Assembly (NCBI GenBank): GCA_021803885.1
Contig: JAJZKY010000069.1
Location: 1 to 11,520, forward strand
Direction: 5' to 3'
DNA from: Planctomycetota bacterium
Lineage (GTDB): Bacteria; Planctomycetota; Phycisphaerae; WQYP01; JAJZKY01
Length of the DNA stretch: 11,520 nucleotides
This document shows positions 1 through 6,058 of the stretch, in pieces. The first letter of the stretch is position 1. Each line of letters opens with the position of its first letter. The translations under genes and the position numbers were made by a program. A model generated the notes under the pieces. The model worked only from the letters and a program-made list of their open reading frames with translations. It was not told the DNA's origin and searched no databases.

Positions 1-24
1 CAAGTTATGTTCAAATAAGCGGTA
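1..24. repeat. Left arm of a 24-bp perfect inverted repeat
   Basis: The first 24 bases are the exact reverse complement of bases 608-631. The match begins at the very first base of the window, so it may extend further left. It stops at base 25, where the pairing with base 607 fails. A 24-base match over this distance is not expected by chance. The arm lies inside the open frame of the glycosyltransferase fragment, while its partner lies over that gene's start codon and leader. It is either a real inverted repeat or a chimeric contig end. Confidence 0.9.
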
Positions 25-608
25 AGAAAGGGTACCGTGGCCGGGCGCGTTCCCGGCAAGTCGGCAAAACGAATCCACGCCAGGATCGCCGGAAAGAGAA
101 AAAACGCCGACAACAAGCTCTTCTGCTCCACTACCCACCCCACCGTTTCCACCTGCACAGGATGGATGGCCCAGATCGCCGCCGCGATCCAGGCGCCGTG
201 GAGATTCAATTTCACCAGAATGCGCCAGAGCAATATTGCGTTTATCCCCTGCAGGAAGATATTCACCAGGTGATAGCAGAAAGCATCAGCGCCCCACAGG
301 TGCCACTGAACCACAAACGCGGTGAAAACCAGCGGATAGTATTGAATCGAAGCTTTCGGATTCAACCATATACTCCACAAGCCCCGCCAATGATGCGCAA
401 AATGATTGTGTACCAGCCAGCCCGCATCGTCCCATATATAACCTGCGGTATGCAGCGGCCAATACGAAATTTGCGTCAGCAGCAACAGCGCCAACGCACC
501 GATGAGGAACTGAAGCCATGCGGGCCACCTTCCAGATTTGGCGGCCGCGGTTACCCCAGGATCGGAGGACACGGCAGGATCAGATAATACAGGCGACCGT
601 TCAGACAT
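1..608 (-). CDS. TMTC-like membrane O-mannosyltransferase-type glycosyltransferase (N-terminal fragment)
   Basis: This leftward frame has no stop and runs off the left edge, giving 202 residues. The ATG is at 608 and I see no convincing Shine-Dalgarno sequence. After a polar N-terminus of about 28 residues there is a membrane helix (about 30-47), then an Asp-Asp pair in an IWDDAGW context (60-61). Next come QYYPL (89-93), LWGADAFCYHLVNIFLQG (104-121) and HPVQVETVGWVVEQKS (149-164). This series is typical of multi-membrane, dolichol-type glycosyltransferases with C-terminal TPR repeats (TMTC/PMT_2-like). Such proteins are thought to transfer a sugar from a polyprenyl-phosphate donor outside the membrane. 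The TPR part, if present, lies beyond the window. The last residues fall inside the 24-bp inverted repeat and may not be genuine. Family call is good; substrate unknown. Confidence 0.8.
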   Translation of the reverse strand, partial: MSERSPVLSDPAVSSDPGVTAAAKSGRWPAWLQFLIGALALLLLTQISYWPLHTAGYIWDDAGWLVHNHFAHHWRGLWSIWLNPKASIQYYPLVFTAFVVQWHLWGADAFCYHLVNIFLQGINAILLWRILVKLNLHGAWIAAAIWAIHPVQVETVGWVVEQKSLLSAFFLFPAILAWIRFADLPGTRPATVPFLTAYLNIT

Positions 609-631
609 ACCGCTTATTTGAACATAACTTG
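608..631. repeat. Right arm of the 24-bp perfect inverted repeat
   Basis: This is the exact reverse complement of bases 1-24. It covers the first base of the ATG of the leftward glycosyltransferase gene and the 23 bases upstream, so it is that gene's presumed leader. The spacer between the two arms is 583 bases. Confidence 0.9.
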
Positions 632-660
632 CCCGATGTGGCAAAGCACAATCCCTTTTT

Positions 661-671
661 GTAACCGTTCA
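661..671 (+). repeat. Dispersed intergenic motif, copy A (GTAACCGTTCA)
   Basis: This exact 11-base copy of the motif GTARCCGTTCAC lies in the 160-base gap between the diverging glycosyltransferase and tyrS genes, 98 bases before the tyrS ATG. The same core recurs at 2220, 5982, 7301 and, inverted, at 7411-7423. No inverted partner is visible nearby. Confidence 0.6.
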
Positions 672-709
672 TGGAGATGTGCGTAAAACGCCAGGGATGG
701 GCATGGATA

Positions 710-740
710 TTGTGGCGGAAATCCGGCCATCGGCTAAACT
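710..740 (+). promoter_or_regulatory. Possible tyrS promoter
   Basis: TTGTGG (710-715) and TAAACT (735-740) are separated by 19 bases, about 30 bases before the tyrS ATG. Both boxes are imperfect and the spacing is long, so this is only a candidate. No T-box leader is visible in the short gap. Confidence 0.25.
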
Positions 741-768
741 ATGTTCCGGTTAATGATGGAGCTTACGA

Positions 769-2016
769 ATGACCCCACCAGCCAGTGCTAATAGTCCCAT
801 GAAAACGCCAATGCCAATGTTACTTCAGGGGGTAGATCATATTTATTCCGCGCAAGAATTACAGGATCGCCTGGCTCAGGCGGCTAAGGAGGGGCGGCAA
901 TTGCGCATCAAACTGGGTATGGACCCCACCGCCCCGGATTTACATCTGGGGCATGCCGTGGTGTTGCGGAAGATGCGACAGTTTCAGGACCTCGGCCACC
1001 GGGCGGTGCTGATTATTGGTGATTTTACCGCCATGATCGGCGATCCCACAGGCAAGAAGAAAACGCGTCCAATACTTTCCGCGCAACAGGTGGATACCAA
1101 CGCCGCAACCTATTTTGCCCAGGCGGGAAAAATTCTGGATACCAGCCCGGAAAAACTTGAAATTCGACGTAACAGTGAATGGCTGGCGACTATGAATTTC
1201 GCCGATGCCCTGCGTCTGGCGCAGCAGATGACGGTGGCCCGCATGCTGGAACGCGACACGTTCAGCGAGCGTCATAAAGCCGGTGACGCCATTTATATCC
1301 ATGAGTTCATGTATCCGCTCATGCAGGGCTGGGATTCGGTAATGATCCGGGCGGATGTGGAGCTTGGCGGAACGGATCAGACCTTTAACAATCTGGTGGG
1401 GCGGGATTTGCAGGTCGGGCAGGGGCTGGCGCCGCAGATTGTGCTGATTATGCCTATTCTATGCGGTACTGATGGCGTGCAGAAAATGAGCAAATCCCTG
1501 GGAAATTACGTAGGCGTGGCGGAGGACGCGACGGAACAATTTGGGAAAATCATGAGTCTTCCCGATACTTCCATGAAGCAGTGGTTTGAACTCTGCACAA
1601 CATTATCCCCGGAGGAAATTGCAACGCTGCTGGATGGCCGGCAGACCCATCCCCGGCAAGCCAAGGAAAAATTGGCCCGCAGTATTGTGGAGCAATTCCA
1701 TGGGGCCGCAGCGGCTCAGGCCGCCGCGGAAGATTTTCGCCGGCGTTTTTCCGAAGGCCAGTTGCCGCAGGACATTGCCACTCGGGAAATTGATCCGGCA
1801 TTGCTGAAAGAAGGACACATCGGCTTGCTGACACTCATAAAGGCGGTGGATTTTGCAGCCTCCACCAGCGAGGCGCGGCGCTTGGTGGAAAGCGGTGCGG
1901 TAAGTTTTGCCGGGCAGAAAATCAGTGATCCGAGAATCCAGGTATCCTTACAGCAAACACCGATCCTGCAAATCGGAAAACGCCGGGTGTGCCGGGTAGC
2001 CGTAAAAAACCCGTAA
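769..2016 (+). CDS. tyrS: Tyrosyl-tRNA synthetase
   Basis: This gene encodes a class I aminoacyl-tRNA synthetase that charges tRNA-Tyr with tyrosine in the cytoplasm. The 415-residue length fits the bacterial TyrS form of about 400-420 residues. The ATP-binding HIGH motif appears as HLGH (59-62) within PTAPDLHLGHAVVLRKM. The KMSKS loop is intact (239-243). YPLMQGWDS (182-190) and GGTDQTFNNL (200-209) are typical of the tyrosine pocket. An S4 RNA-binding domain occupies about residues 352-412. The ATG at 769 is preceded by GGAG (758-761) with a 7-base spacer. Further in-frame Met codons at residues 11, 15 and 17 could also serve, and the first 17 residues are probably a flexible tail. It is the only complete plus-strand gene, and transcription probably ends at the bidirectional terminator at 2366-2404. 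Confidence 0.97.
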   Translation: MTPPASANSPMKTPMPMLLQGVDHIYSAQELQDRLAQAAKEGRQLRIKLGMDPTAPDLHLGHAVVLRKMRQFQDLGHRAVLIIGDFTAMIGDPTGKKKTRPILSAQQVDTNAATYFAQAGKILDTSPEKLEIRRNSEWLATMNFADALRLAQQMTVARMLERDTFSERHKAGDAIYIHEFMYPLMQGWDSVMIRADVELGGTDQTFNNLVGRDLQVGQGLAPQIVLIMPILCGTDGVQKMSKSLGNYVGVAEDATEQFGKIMSLPDTSMKQWFELCTTLSPEEIATLLDGRQTHPRQAKEKLARSIVEQFHGAAAAQAAAEDFRRRFSEGQLPQDIATREIDPALLKEGHIGLLTLIKAVDFAASTSEARRLVESGAVSFAGQKISDPRIQVSLQQTPILQIGKRRVCRVAVKNP

Positions 2017-2034
2017 AGGCCGGCGCCTCGTTAA

Positions 2035-2058
2035 CCTGTAGCCGTTAACGGCTACAGG
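2035..2058. repeat. 24-base perfect palindrome made of two fused motif copies
   Basis: The core GTAGCCGTTAACGGCTAC (2038-2055) is flanked by CCT and AGG, so the whole stretch is its own reverse complement. Each half is the first nine bases of the dispersed motif GTARCCGTT. It starts 19 bases after the tyrS stop. It has no T-run behind it and so is not a standard intrinsic terminator, although the transcript could fold. Confidence 0.75.
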
Positions 2059-2219
2059 TCTGCGGCCAAACGTGAAAAATTACATTTTCCCATGCCAGCA
2101 TGAAAAGCCGTAATCTATGCGGATGACCCCGCACCTGGTGACAGCATAGTGGTTATAGTTATAAGTTTCATAGTCTACAAAGTCGCCGAATACAAAACGG
2201 GGTAACAGAAACGATAGAC

Positions 2220-2233
2220 GTAACCGTTCACAG
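2220..2233 (+). repeat. Dispersed intergenic motif, copy B
   Basis: GTAACCGTTCACAG matches copy C at 5982-5995 in 13 of 14 bases. It shares its first 12 bases with the terminal repeat at 7301. It lies between the convergent tyrS and DUF190 genes. Confidence 0.6.
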
Positions 2234-2312
2234 TTCCTCATGTCCGTTTTGCCGGATACCTCGAAGCATGAAAATAATTCGTGACAGCGTGATCATATAG
2301 CCCAGATACTGA

Positions 2313-2331
2313 CGGAAGCTGGCCGCTTCCG
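2313..2331. other. GC-rich perfect hairpin
   Basis: CGGAAGC (2313-2319) and GCTTCCG (2325-2331) form a perfect 7-bp stem with a 5-base loop. No T-run follows on either strand, so it is not a typical terminator. It may be part of a small RNA or a repeat. Function unknown. Confidence 0.4.
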
Positions 2332-2365
2332 CATGGCGACTCCTGGGCCGATGACGACATTCCAT

Positions 2366-2404
2366 AAAAAAGAGGCCGGGAGTTTTACGATCCGGCCTTT
2401 TTTT
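2366..2404. terminator. Bidirectional intrinsic terminator (tyrS / DUF190 gene)
   Basis: GGCCGG (2374-2379) pairs with CCGGCC (2392-2397), and flanking A and T runs extend the stem. Seven T's follow on the plus strand (2398-2404). On the minus strand the stem is followed by TCTTTTTT (2373-2366). It therefore works for both converging transcription units. The TAA stop of the DUF190 gene (2387-2385) lies in the loop, so the terminator overlaps that gene's 3' end. Confidence 0.85.
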
Positions 2405-3155
2405 CCGTGGCCGCGGGGTTATGACGATAAGCGATGACGCGGACTTCCTCCATCGTGATCATGCCGCCTTGAACCATATCATCAAGCAGCGGCAGGAATT
2501 TTTCCGCTTTCTCGCGGCTTTCCACAATTTCAATAACCAGTGGAAGATCCGAGGACATGACCAGTACCCGGTCATTATGAATGATGCTGTTGGCGCCGAA
2601 GCCCATGGATCCCTGCAAAACAGTAGCGCCGCTCAGACCAAGTTCGCGAGCTTTATTAATAATGGCCTCATGCAGCGGCTGATGTTCATATCTGTCGGAA
2701 TCGCCGATGAAAATTCGTAATAAAACGCCGGTGGAATCAGTGTGCATGTTTAACACCTCTTGTATGTCAGGCAAGGTACTTAATGGTGTAACCGTACTTA
2801 AAAGCCGCAATTGATGGTGAGTTTCCGCGGTTCCGGAGCGGTACATCACCACTCCCGCCCGCTCCAGCGTCACCAAACCATGATGGACCAGTTTTGGCGT
2901 AATATCCGCCAGAAAGGCCACAATTTTGTCTTTGTCGTCCACGCATTCCACAATCACCGGCGAGTCGCCTGCCAGTTTGAACTCGGAATGGCAAAGTAAA
3001 CCGCGGGAACCAAACCCCATAATTCCCCGTAGCACCGTCACGCCCGCCAGCTTGCACCTGGACGCCTGCTGTACAACACGCTCATACGCCGGCGCGAAAT
3101 GATAAAGGTCCGCACTTCGCATATAGAGTCTCAGGAGAACCTTTTCACCAATCAT
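2385..3155 (-). CDS. Tandem double-domain PII-like protein (DUF190)
   Basis: The 256-residue product has two copies of the DUF190 PII-like fold in one chain, at about residues 3-107 and 141-246, joined by a linker of about 33 residues. The copies align by eye: AGVTVLRGIMGFGS with SGATVLQGSMGFGA, SPVIVECVDDKDK with LPLVIEIVESREK, and HGLVTLERAGVVMYR with GGMITMEEVRVIAYR. DUF190 proteins are usually single domains of about 100-120 residues that often sit beside crcB; by analogy with PII they may bind a small ligand and contact a membrane partner. I prefer the ATG at 3155, since a GGGGA sequence precedes it closely and MIGEKVLLRLYM fits the family start. An ATG at 3170 would add five residues. 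It lies 23 bases after crcB and almost certainly shares its transcript, hence fluoride control. Exact role unknown. Confidence 0.88.
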   Translation of the reverse strand: MIGEKVLLRLYMRSADLYHFAPAYERVVQQASRCKLAGVTVLRGIMGFGSRGLLCHSEFKLAGDSPVIVECVDDKDKIVAFLADITPKLVHHGLVTLERAGVVMYRSGTAETHHQLRLLSTVTPLSTLPDIQEVLNMHTDSTGVLLRIFIGDSDRYEHQPLHEAIINKARELGLSGATVLQGSMGFGANSIIHNDRVLVMSSDLPLVIEIVESREKAEKFLPLLDDMVQGGMITMEEVRVIAYRHNPAATEKKAGS

Positions 3156-3178
3156 AACATTCCCCGTCATGGTTCAGG

Positions 3179-3565
3179 CTAACTCATACGCTGTCCCAGC
3201 ACGATACCCAGTCGCACCGCGATAATTCCAATCATTACACTGCCAAGAATGTATAGCATTCCACGCATGACCTGCCCTTCACTTAACATCCGATCCGATT
3301 CAAACATGTAGGTGGAAAACGTCGTATAGGCGCCGACAAAGCCAACGGCGATACCCAACCGAATCGGATCGGGAATATTGAGCCGTGGCTGGGCCCAGGT
3401 CAGAAACCATCCCAGAAAAAAACAGCCGGTGATATTGATGAAAAATGTTCCAAACGGGAAAAGTGCGGAAAAGCGACCAAAAAGCCGGGCGATGCCGTAA
3501 CGCGCCATGGCCCCAAAAAAACCGAACACGCCGATGGATAGCCATATCAATACCGCTTTTTTCAC
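3179..3565 (-). CDS. crcB: Fluoride channel/exporter CrcB (Fluc)
   Basis: CrcB/Fluc proteins are small dual-topology membrane channels that let fluoride out of the cytoplasm. The 128-residue product has four hydrophobic segments. It carries the family motifs GTFFINITG (39-47, normally GTxxxNxxG) and GFVGAYTTFSTYMFE (75-89, normally GFxGxxTTFST), which hold the Asn and Phe residues lining the fluoride path. I chose the GTG at 3565 because VKKAVLIWLSIGVFG matches the usual start and AGGGGA lies about 9 bases upstream. A Met 17 codons earlier (3616) would put the start inside the terminator hairpin. A fluoride riboswitch lies just upstream and the DUF190 gene follows, so the function is well supported by context. 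Confidence 0.95.
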   Translation of the reverse strand: MKKAVLIWLSIGVFGFFGAMARYGIARLFGRFSALFPFGTFFINITGCFFLGWFLTWAQPRLNIPDPIRLGIAVGFVGAYTTFSTYMFESDRMLSEGQVMRGMLYILGSVMIGIIAVRLGIVLGQRMS

Positions 3566-3590
3566 GCTCAGATTTCCCCTGGCACACCCG

Positions 3591-3627
3591 AAAACACAAA
3601 AACCCCGACGAAACATTTCCGCCGAGG
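3591..3627 (-). terminator. Intrinsic terminator of the fluoride riboswitch expression platform
   Basis: Read on the minus strand, CCTCGGCG (3627-3620) pairs with CGTCGGGG (3610-3603) as an 8-bp stem with two G-U pairs. Inner A-T pairs can extend it, and TTTTTGTGTTTT follows (3602-3591). It lies between the aptamer and the crcB start, where a premature terminator controlled by the riboswitch is expected. Confidence 0.8.
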
Positions 3628-3655
3628 TTACAATAAATCCCGGCGTATTATACCG

Positions 3656-3711
3656 CCAGGAGTCATCAGTTCCGGCAAAAGCCGAAACAGTTCAGGTGAA
3701 CTCCATCACCC
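3656..3711 (-). promoter_or_regulatory. Fluoride riboswitch aptamer (crcB motif RNA)
   Basis: The minus strand carries all the parts of the fluoride aptamer. P1 is GGTG (3710-3707) with CACC (3698-3695), enclosing the loop ATGGAGTT. Loop bases GGAGT (3704-3700) pair with ACTCC (3663-3659) as the pseudoknot. P2 is GTTTCGGC (3688-3681) with GCCGGAAC (3676-3669) closed by TTTT. The conserved TGATGACTCCT follows P2. This is the known crcB-motif architecture, which binds fluoride with Mg2+ and turns on fluoride-resistance genes. The aptamer ends about 90 bases before the crcB start. The strand CCTGGCG (3660-3654) overlaps the end of the pseudoknot and can instead pair with CGCCGGG (3645-3639). Confidence 0.95.
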
Positions 3712-3725
3712 TTGACATTGCATCA

Positions 3726-3755
3726 ATGATACGGGATCGAAGGACCTGCTGTCAA
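3726..3755 (-). promoter_or_regulatory. Sigma70 promoter of the fluoride operon
   Basis: On the minus strand a consensus -35 box TTGACA (3755-3750) and a -10 box TATCAT (3731-3726) are 18 bases apart. Transcription would start near 3719, about 8 bases before aptamer stem P1, as expected for a riboswitch leader. Confidence 0.8.
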
Positions 3756-3814
3756 CGCACAAAAAAATATCGTAGCTATCTCGGGCGTGAAAATAAATCC
3801 GGGCAGGCCTCTGC

Positions 3815-3867
3815 GGTGTGAATTTTCAACACCAACAATTCCTTTAGCGACGGCATTTACGCCGTCG
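3815..3867. other. Two hairpins between cdaR and the fluoride promoter
   Basis: CGACGGC (3848-3854) and GCCGTCG (3861-3867) form a perfect 7-bp stem with a 6-base loop. A second, bulged hairpin lies at 3815-3833 (GGTGTGAA with TTCAACACC). Both follow the cdaR stop on the minus strand and may end that transcript. Neither has a good T-run in that direction, so factor-independent termination is uncertain. Confidence 0.4.
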
Positions 3868-3925
3868 ATTTTGCCGGCTGCCCGGAAAAATTACCACGCC
3901 CGCTATCTCTGCGGACTATTTGGAG

Positions 3926-5035
3926 TTATGGACCGCCGGGAGTAACCGGCCGTGTGGCCGCTGGTGCCACCGAAGCACGATAGACGATTTTACACAGGAC
4001 GGTGCGCGGGCCTTTCAAAAGGCCGATGCCGGTGGGCATGGTATAATGGATATGATGAGCCACCCAATGGTCGGCCGTGATGCTGGCGGACGTGATATTC
4101 AAAAAGGCCACCACACGATTCCGCACGAGGGCCAAATCGCCGACGAGCATTTTTTTGCCCAGCCGCCGCAATGCCGGGCGGGAGCCGGATACCGTTACCG
4201 AAACCGTCTCCGGACGAATGGAAACGCTGTAACGGTCTACCAGCCAGGATGGACCGCGCACCCAGACCGGCACGATGCCAAGTTTTAATTTGTGGCTCGG
4301 TTCCGGGGGCACAGTAAAGCTCACCAGTACTGTAGCTGGCGTAACACTGATCTGGGAACTCACCGCTCCCGGATAACGCACCACCAGCTGCGCCTGCACG
4401 GTCTGGTGCGATCGCGGCGGCAAGGTGGTAAGATCCGACAGCGGCTGCGCTTCGACGCGAATTTGATCCTGCCCGCCAAGACTGGTAAGCAAACTTTTAG
4501 GCAACTGCACCTGGGCCACCGCCGGTACGATGCGGGCCGCCACATGCCGCAGGGCAGTAAATACAATGGGGCGGGAGATGGAAACCATCTGATCCACCGC
4601 CAGTTGGATTCGCGCCGGGCTAACGGCGGTAACCATGACGTGGCGCTGGCGAAAATAGGGCAGCTCATTAAATACCCGTACGGCACTGATATAATTATTG
4701 GTTCCGATTTTAAGCGTGGCGATATGCCGCACCACATACACCAGATTATTGCGGTCATCGCGGGTGAAAATAGCCCGGCCATCCGCCTGATCGCTGATTT
4801 GCTGCACCTCATTGCGCGGACCTTGAATATCGATGTGAAAATCGCCGCTGGGGTTGATGATCTGAACAATATCATGGCTGTTACTGGGGGGCACCACAGC
4901 GCTGATCTCAAAAGGAAGATTGTTCTGGATGGCAGTTAGATGCGCGTCGGCGTACATCCATAAAAGCAATGTCAATAACAGCGTCAGAGGTACGACTTTC
5001 AGACGTTCCAGAATGCGGGTATGGGATTGCGACAT
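3926..5035 (-). CDS. cdaR: YbbR-domain membrane protein, likely cyclase regulator CdaR
   Basis: CdaR is an extracytoplasmic protein, anchored by one membrane helix, that binds and modulates the diadenylate cyclase CdaA. The 369-residue product has a short basic N-terminus and a single hydrophobic helix (about 14-29, VVPLTLLLTLLLWMYA). A long beta-rich region with repeated YbbR-like blocks follows, such as LPFEISAVVP near the start, and a Pro/Ala/Thr-rich end. The ATG at 5035 is preceded by GGAAAG with an 8-base spacer. A TTG at 5104 would put the helix unusually far in and lacks a clear Shine-Dalgarno sequence. The gene follows cdaA on the same strand with a 77-base gap. The sequence is divergent, so the call leans on the helix-plus-YbbR layout and on the cdaA neighbour. 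No glmM follows. Confidence 0.85.
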   Translation of the reverse strand: MSQSHTRILERLKVVPLTLLLTLLLWMYADAHLTAIQNNLPFEISAVVPPSNSHDIVQIINPSGDFHIDIQGPRNEVQQISDQADGRAIFTRDDRNNLVYVVRHIATLKIGTNNYISAVRVFNELPYFRQRHVMVTAVSPARIQLAVDQMVSISRPIVFTALRHVAARIVPAVAQVQLPKSLLTSLGGQDQIRVEAQPLSDLTTLPPRSHQTVQAQLVVRYPGAVSSQISVTPATVLVSFTVPPEPSHKLKLGIVPVWVRGPSWLVDRYSVSIRPETVSVTVSGSRPALRRLGKKMLVGDLALVRNRVVAFLNITSASITADHWVAHHIHYTMPTGIGLLKGPRTVLCKIVYRASVAPAATRPVTPGGP

Positions 5036-5112
5036 GATTGTTTCTTTCCAGTCTGCGCCGGCGCCGGAGCTGACAACGGCACACACCGTTGTCTCCGGCC
5101 ACAACGGATATA

Positions 5113-5928
5113 TTATGCGACAGAACGCCGAGTGCTGGTATTTACCGGTTTTTGCAGCGCCCTGGTAAGGTGCTGTCGCAATTGTTCTCCCGTAAGCTCA
5201 CGCACCAATTGTCCACGCTCCGCAATGCTGATGACACCCGTTTCTTCACTGACCACAATAATCAGGGCATCGCTTTCCTGGGACAACCCCAGTGCCGCCC
5301 GATGCCGCGCCCCCATTTCCGGGCTGATTTCAATTCCTTCCGCCAGTGGAAACTGCACCCCCGCCGCCGCAATCCGGCCATCCCTGATGACTACTCCCAT
5401 GTCATGGAGCATCGAGCCGGGCCAGAAAATGGTATTCAATAATTCCGGCGTGACATCGGCATTAAGAATAGTCCCCTGTTCCAGCAGTGCGCCCAGGCCC
5501 ACCTCCCGTTCCACCGCTATCAGGGCTCCAATACGGTTGCGTGCGCAATATTCCGCACTTTGACATAAACAGTCAATTAAACGCCGCGAAGCGGAACTGC
5601 CGGGGCGAAAAAATCGGGCTTCCCCCAGCCGGATTAAGGCCCGGCGTAATTCCGGCTGAAATACTACTACAATGGCGAAACTGGTGAATACCAGAAGACG
5701 ACTGAAGAGAAATTCCACCTGCGGCAATGTGTTACCACCCAATTTAATGATGGTATACGCAATAATTAAAAATAGCGACACGCCTTTGATCAGCCGCGCG
5801 CCGCGCGTACCCCGCAAAAAATCCAGAACCCAATACACTACCACGCCGATTAACGCCAATTCCAGCGTTATTACCCACCATGGATAGGCGGTCAGGCGAT
5901 TCAACAGCGTGTGTAAAAACTCCATCAT
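5113..5928 (-). CDS. cdaA: Membrane diadenylate cyclase (CdaA/DacA family)
   Basis: CdaA makes the second messenger c-di-AMP from two ATP at the inner face of the membrane, affecting osmolyte and potassium balance and the cell envelope. The 271-residue length is normal. Three membrane segments (about 16-38, 46-64 and 72-90) come first, followed by FQPELRRAL (90-98) and a DAC domain (about 110-260). The domain shows ELLNTIFWPGSMLHD, RDGRIAAAG, GARHRAALGLS with the Arg-His-Arg (208-210), and SEETG. The usual LHDGAVII motif reads LHDMGVVI here (Asp176-Met177-Gly178). The metal-binding Asp is kept but the Gly-Ala is changed. The frame is otherwise intact, so this is not a broken gene. ATG codons at 5928 and 5925 are both possible and neither has a clear ribosome-binding site. 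Confidence 0.93.
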   Translation of the reverse strand: MMEFLHTLLNRLTAYPWWVITLELALIGVVVYWVLDFLRGTRGARLIKGVSLFLIIAYTIIKLGGNTLPQVEFLFSRLLVFTSFAIVVVFQPELRRALIRLGEARFFRPGSSASRRLIDCLCQSAEYCARNRIGALIAVEREVGLGALLEQGTILNADVTPELLNTIFWPGSMLHDMGVVIRDGRIAAAGVQFPLAEGIEISPEMGARHRAALGLSQESDALIIVVSEETGVISIAERGQLVRELTGEQLRQHLTRALQKPVNTSTRRSVA

Positions 5929-5937
5929 GCGCTTATC

Positions 5938-5966
5938 AGTATAAACCTGCGGTTTGATTGTGGGAA
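5938..5966 (-). promoter_or_regulatory. Possible cdaA promoter giving a very short leader
   Basis: On the minus strand TTCCCA (5966-5961) and TATACT (5943-5938) are 17 bases apart. The -10 box ends only 9 bases before the ATG at 5928, so the transcript would be leaderless or nearly so. This would fit the missing Shine-Dalgarno sequence. Confidence 0.35.
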
Positions 5967-5981
5967 ATAATATGCGCCAGC

Positions 5982-5995
5982 GTAGCCGTTCACAG
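5982..5995 (+). repeat. Dispersed intergenic motif, copy C
   Basis: GTAGCCGTTCACAG differs from copy B in one base. It lies 54 bases upstream of the cdaA start, in the gap after the small ORF. No inverted partner is visible nearby. Confidence 0.55.
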
Positions 5996-6058
5996 CTTTT
6001 CGGCCTGCCAAATCCACCGCCAGTCTTCCCGTAAAATTGAGCATATTCCCCTACTGAA

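Larger units (their letters stand above)
2017..2370. other. Intergenic region between convergent genes
   Basis: About 350 bases without a convincing gene lie between the tyrS stop and the terminator of the DUF190 gene. They hold a 24-base perfect palindrome (2035-2058), motif copy B (2220-2233) and a 7-bp GC-rich hairpin (2313-2331). The middle looks more AT-rich than the flanking genes. I saw no ORF with a ribosome-binding site and no recognisable RNA family. It could hold a decayed element or a small RNA. Confidence 0.5.

Noticed and set aside
162..587. Plus-strand frame of 141 codons opposite the glycosyltransferase
   Set aside because: It is a shadow of the minus-strand gene, which shows clear family motifs throughout.
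3566..3616. Upstream ATG start for crcB
   Set aside because: It would put the start in the riboswitch terminator region and add a Cys/Arg-rich tail not seen in the family; the GTG at 3565 fits better.
3647..3652. Perfect TATAAT on the minus strand between the fluoride aptamer and its terminator
   Set aside because: There is no acceptable -35 box at 16-18 bases, and it lies in the loop of the a:b hairpin. The proper promoter is upstream of the aptamer.
5036..5104. Upstream TTG start for cdaR giving 23 more residues
   Set aside because: There is no clear ribosome-binding site. The ATG at 5035 has GGAAAG at good spacing and places the membrane helix at the usual position.
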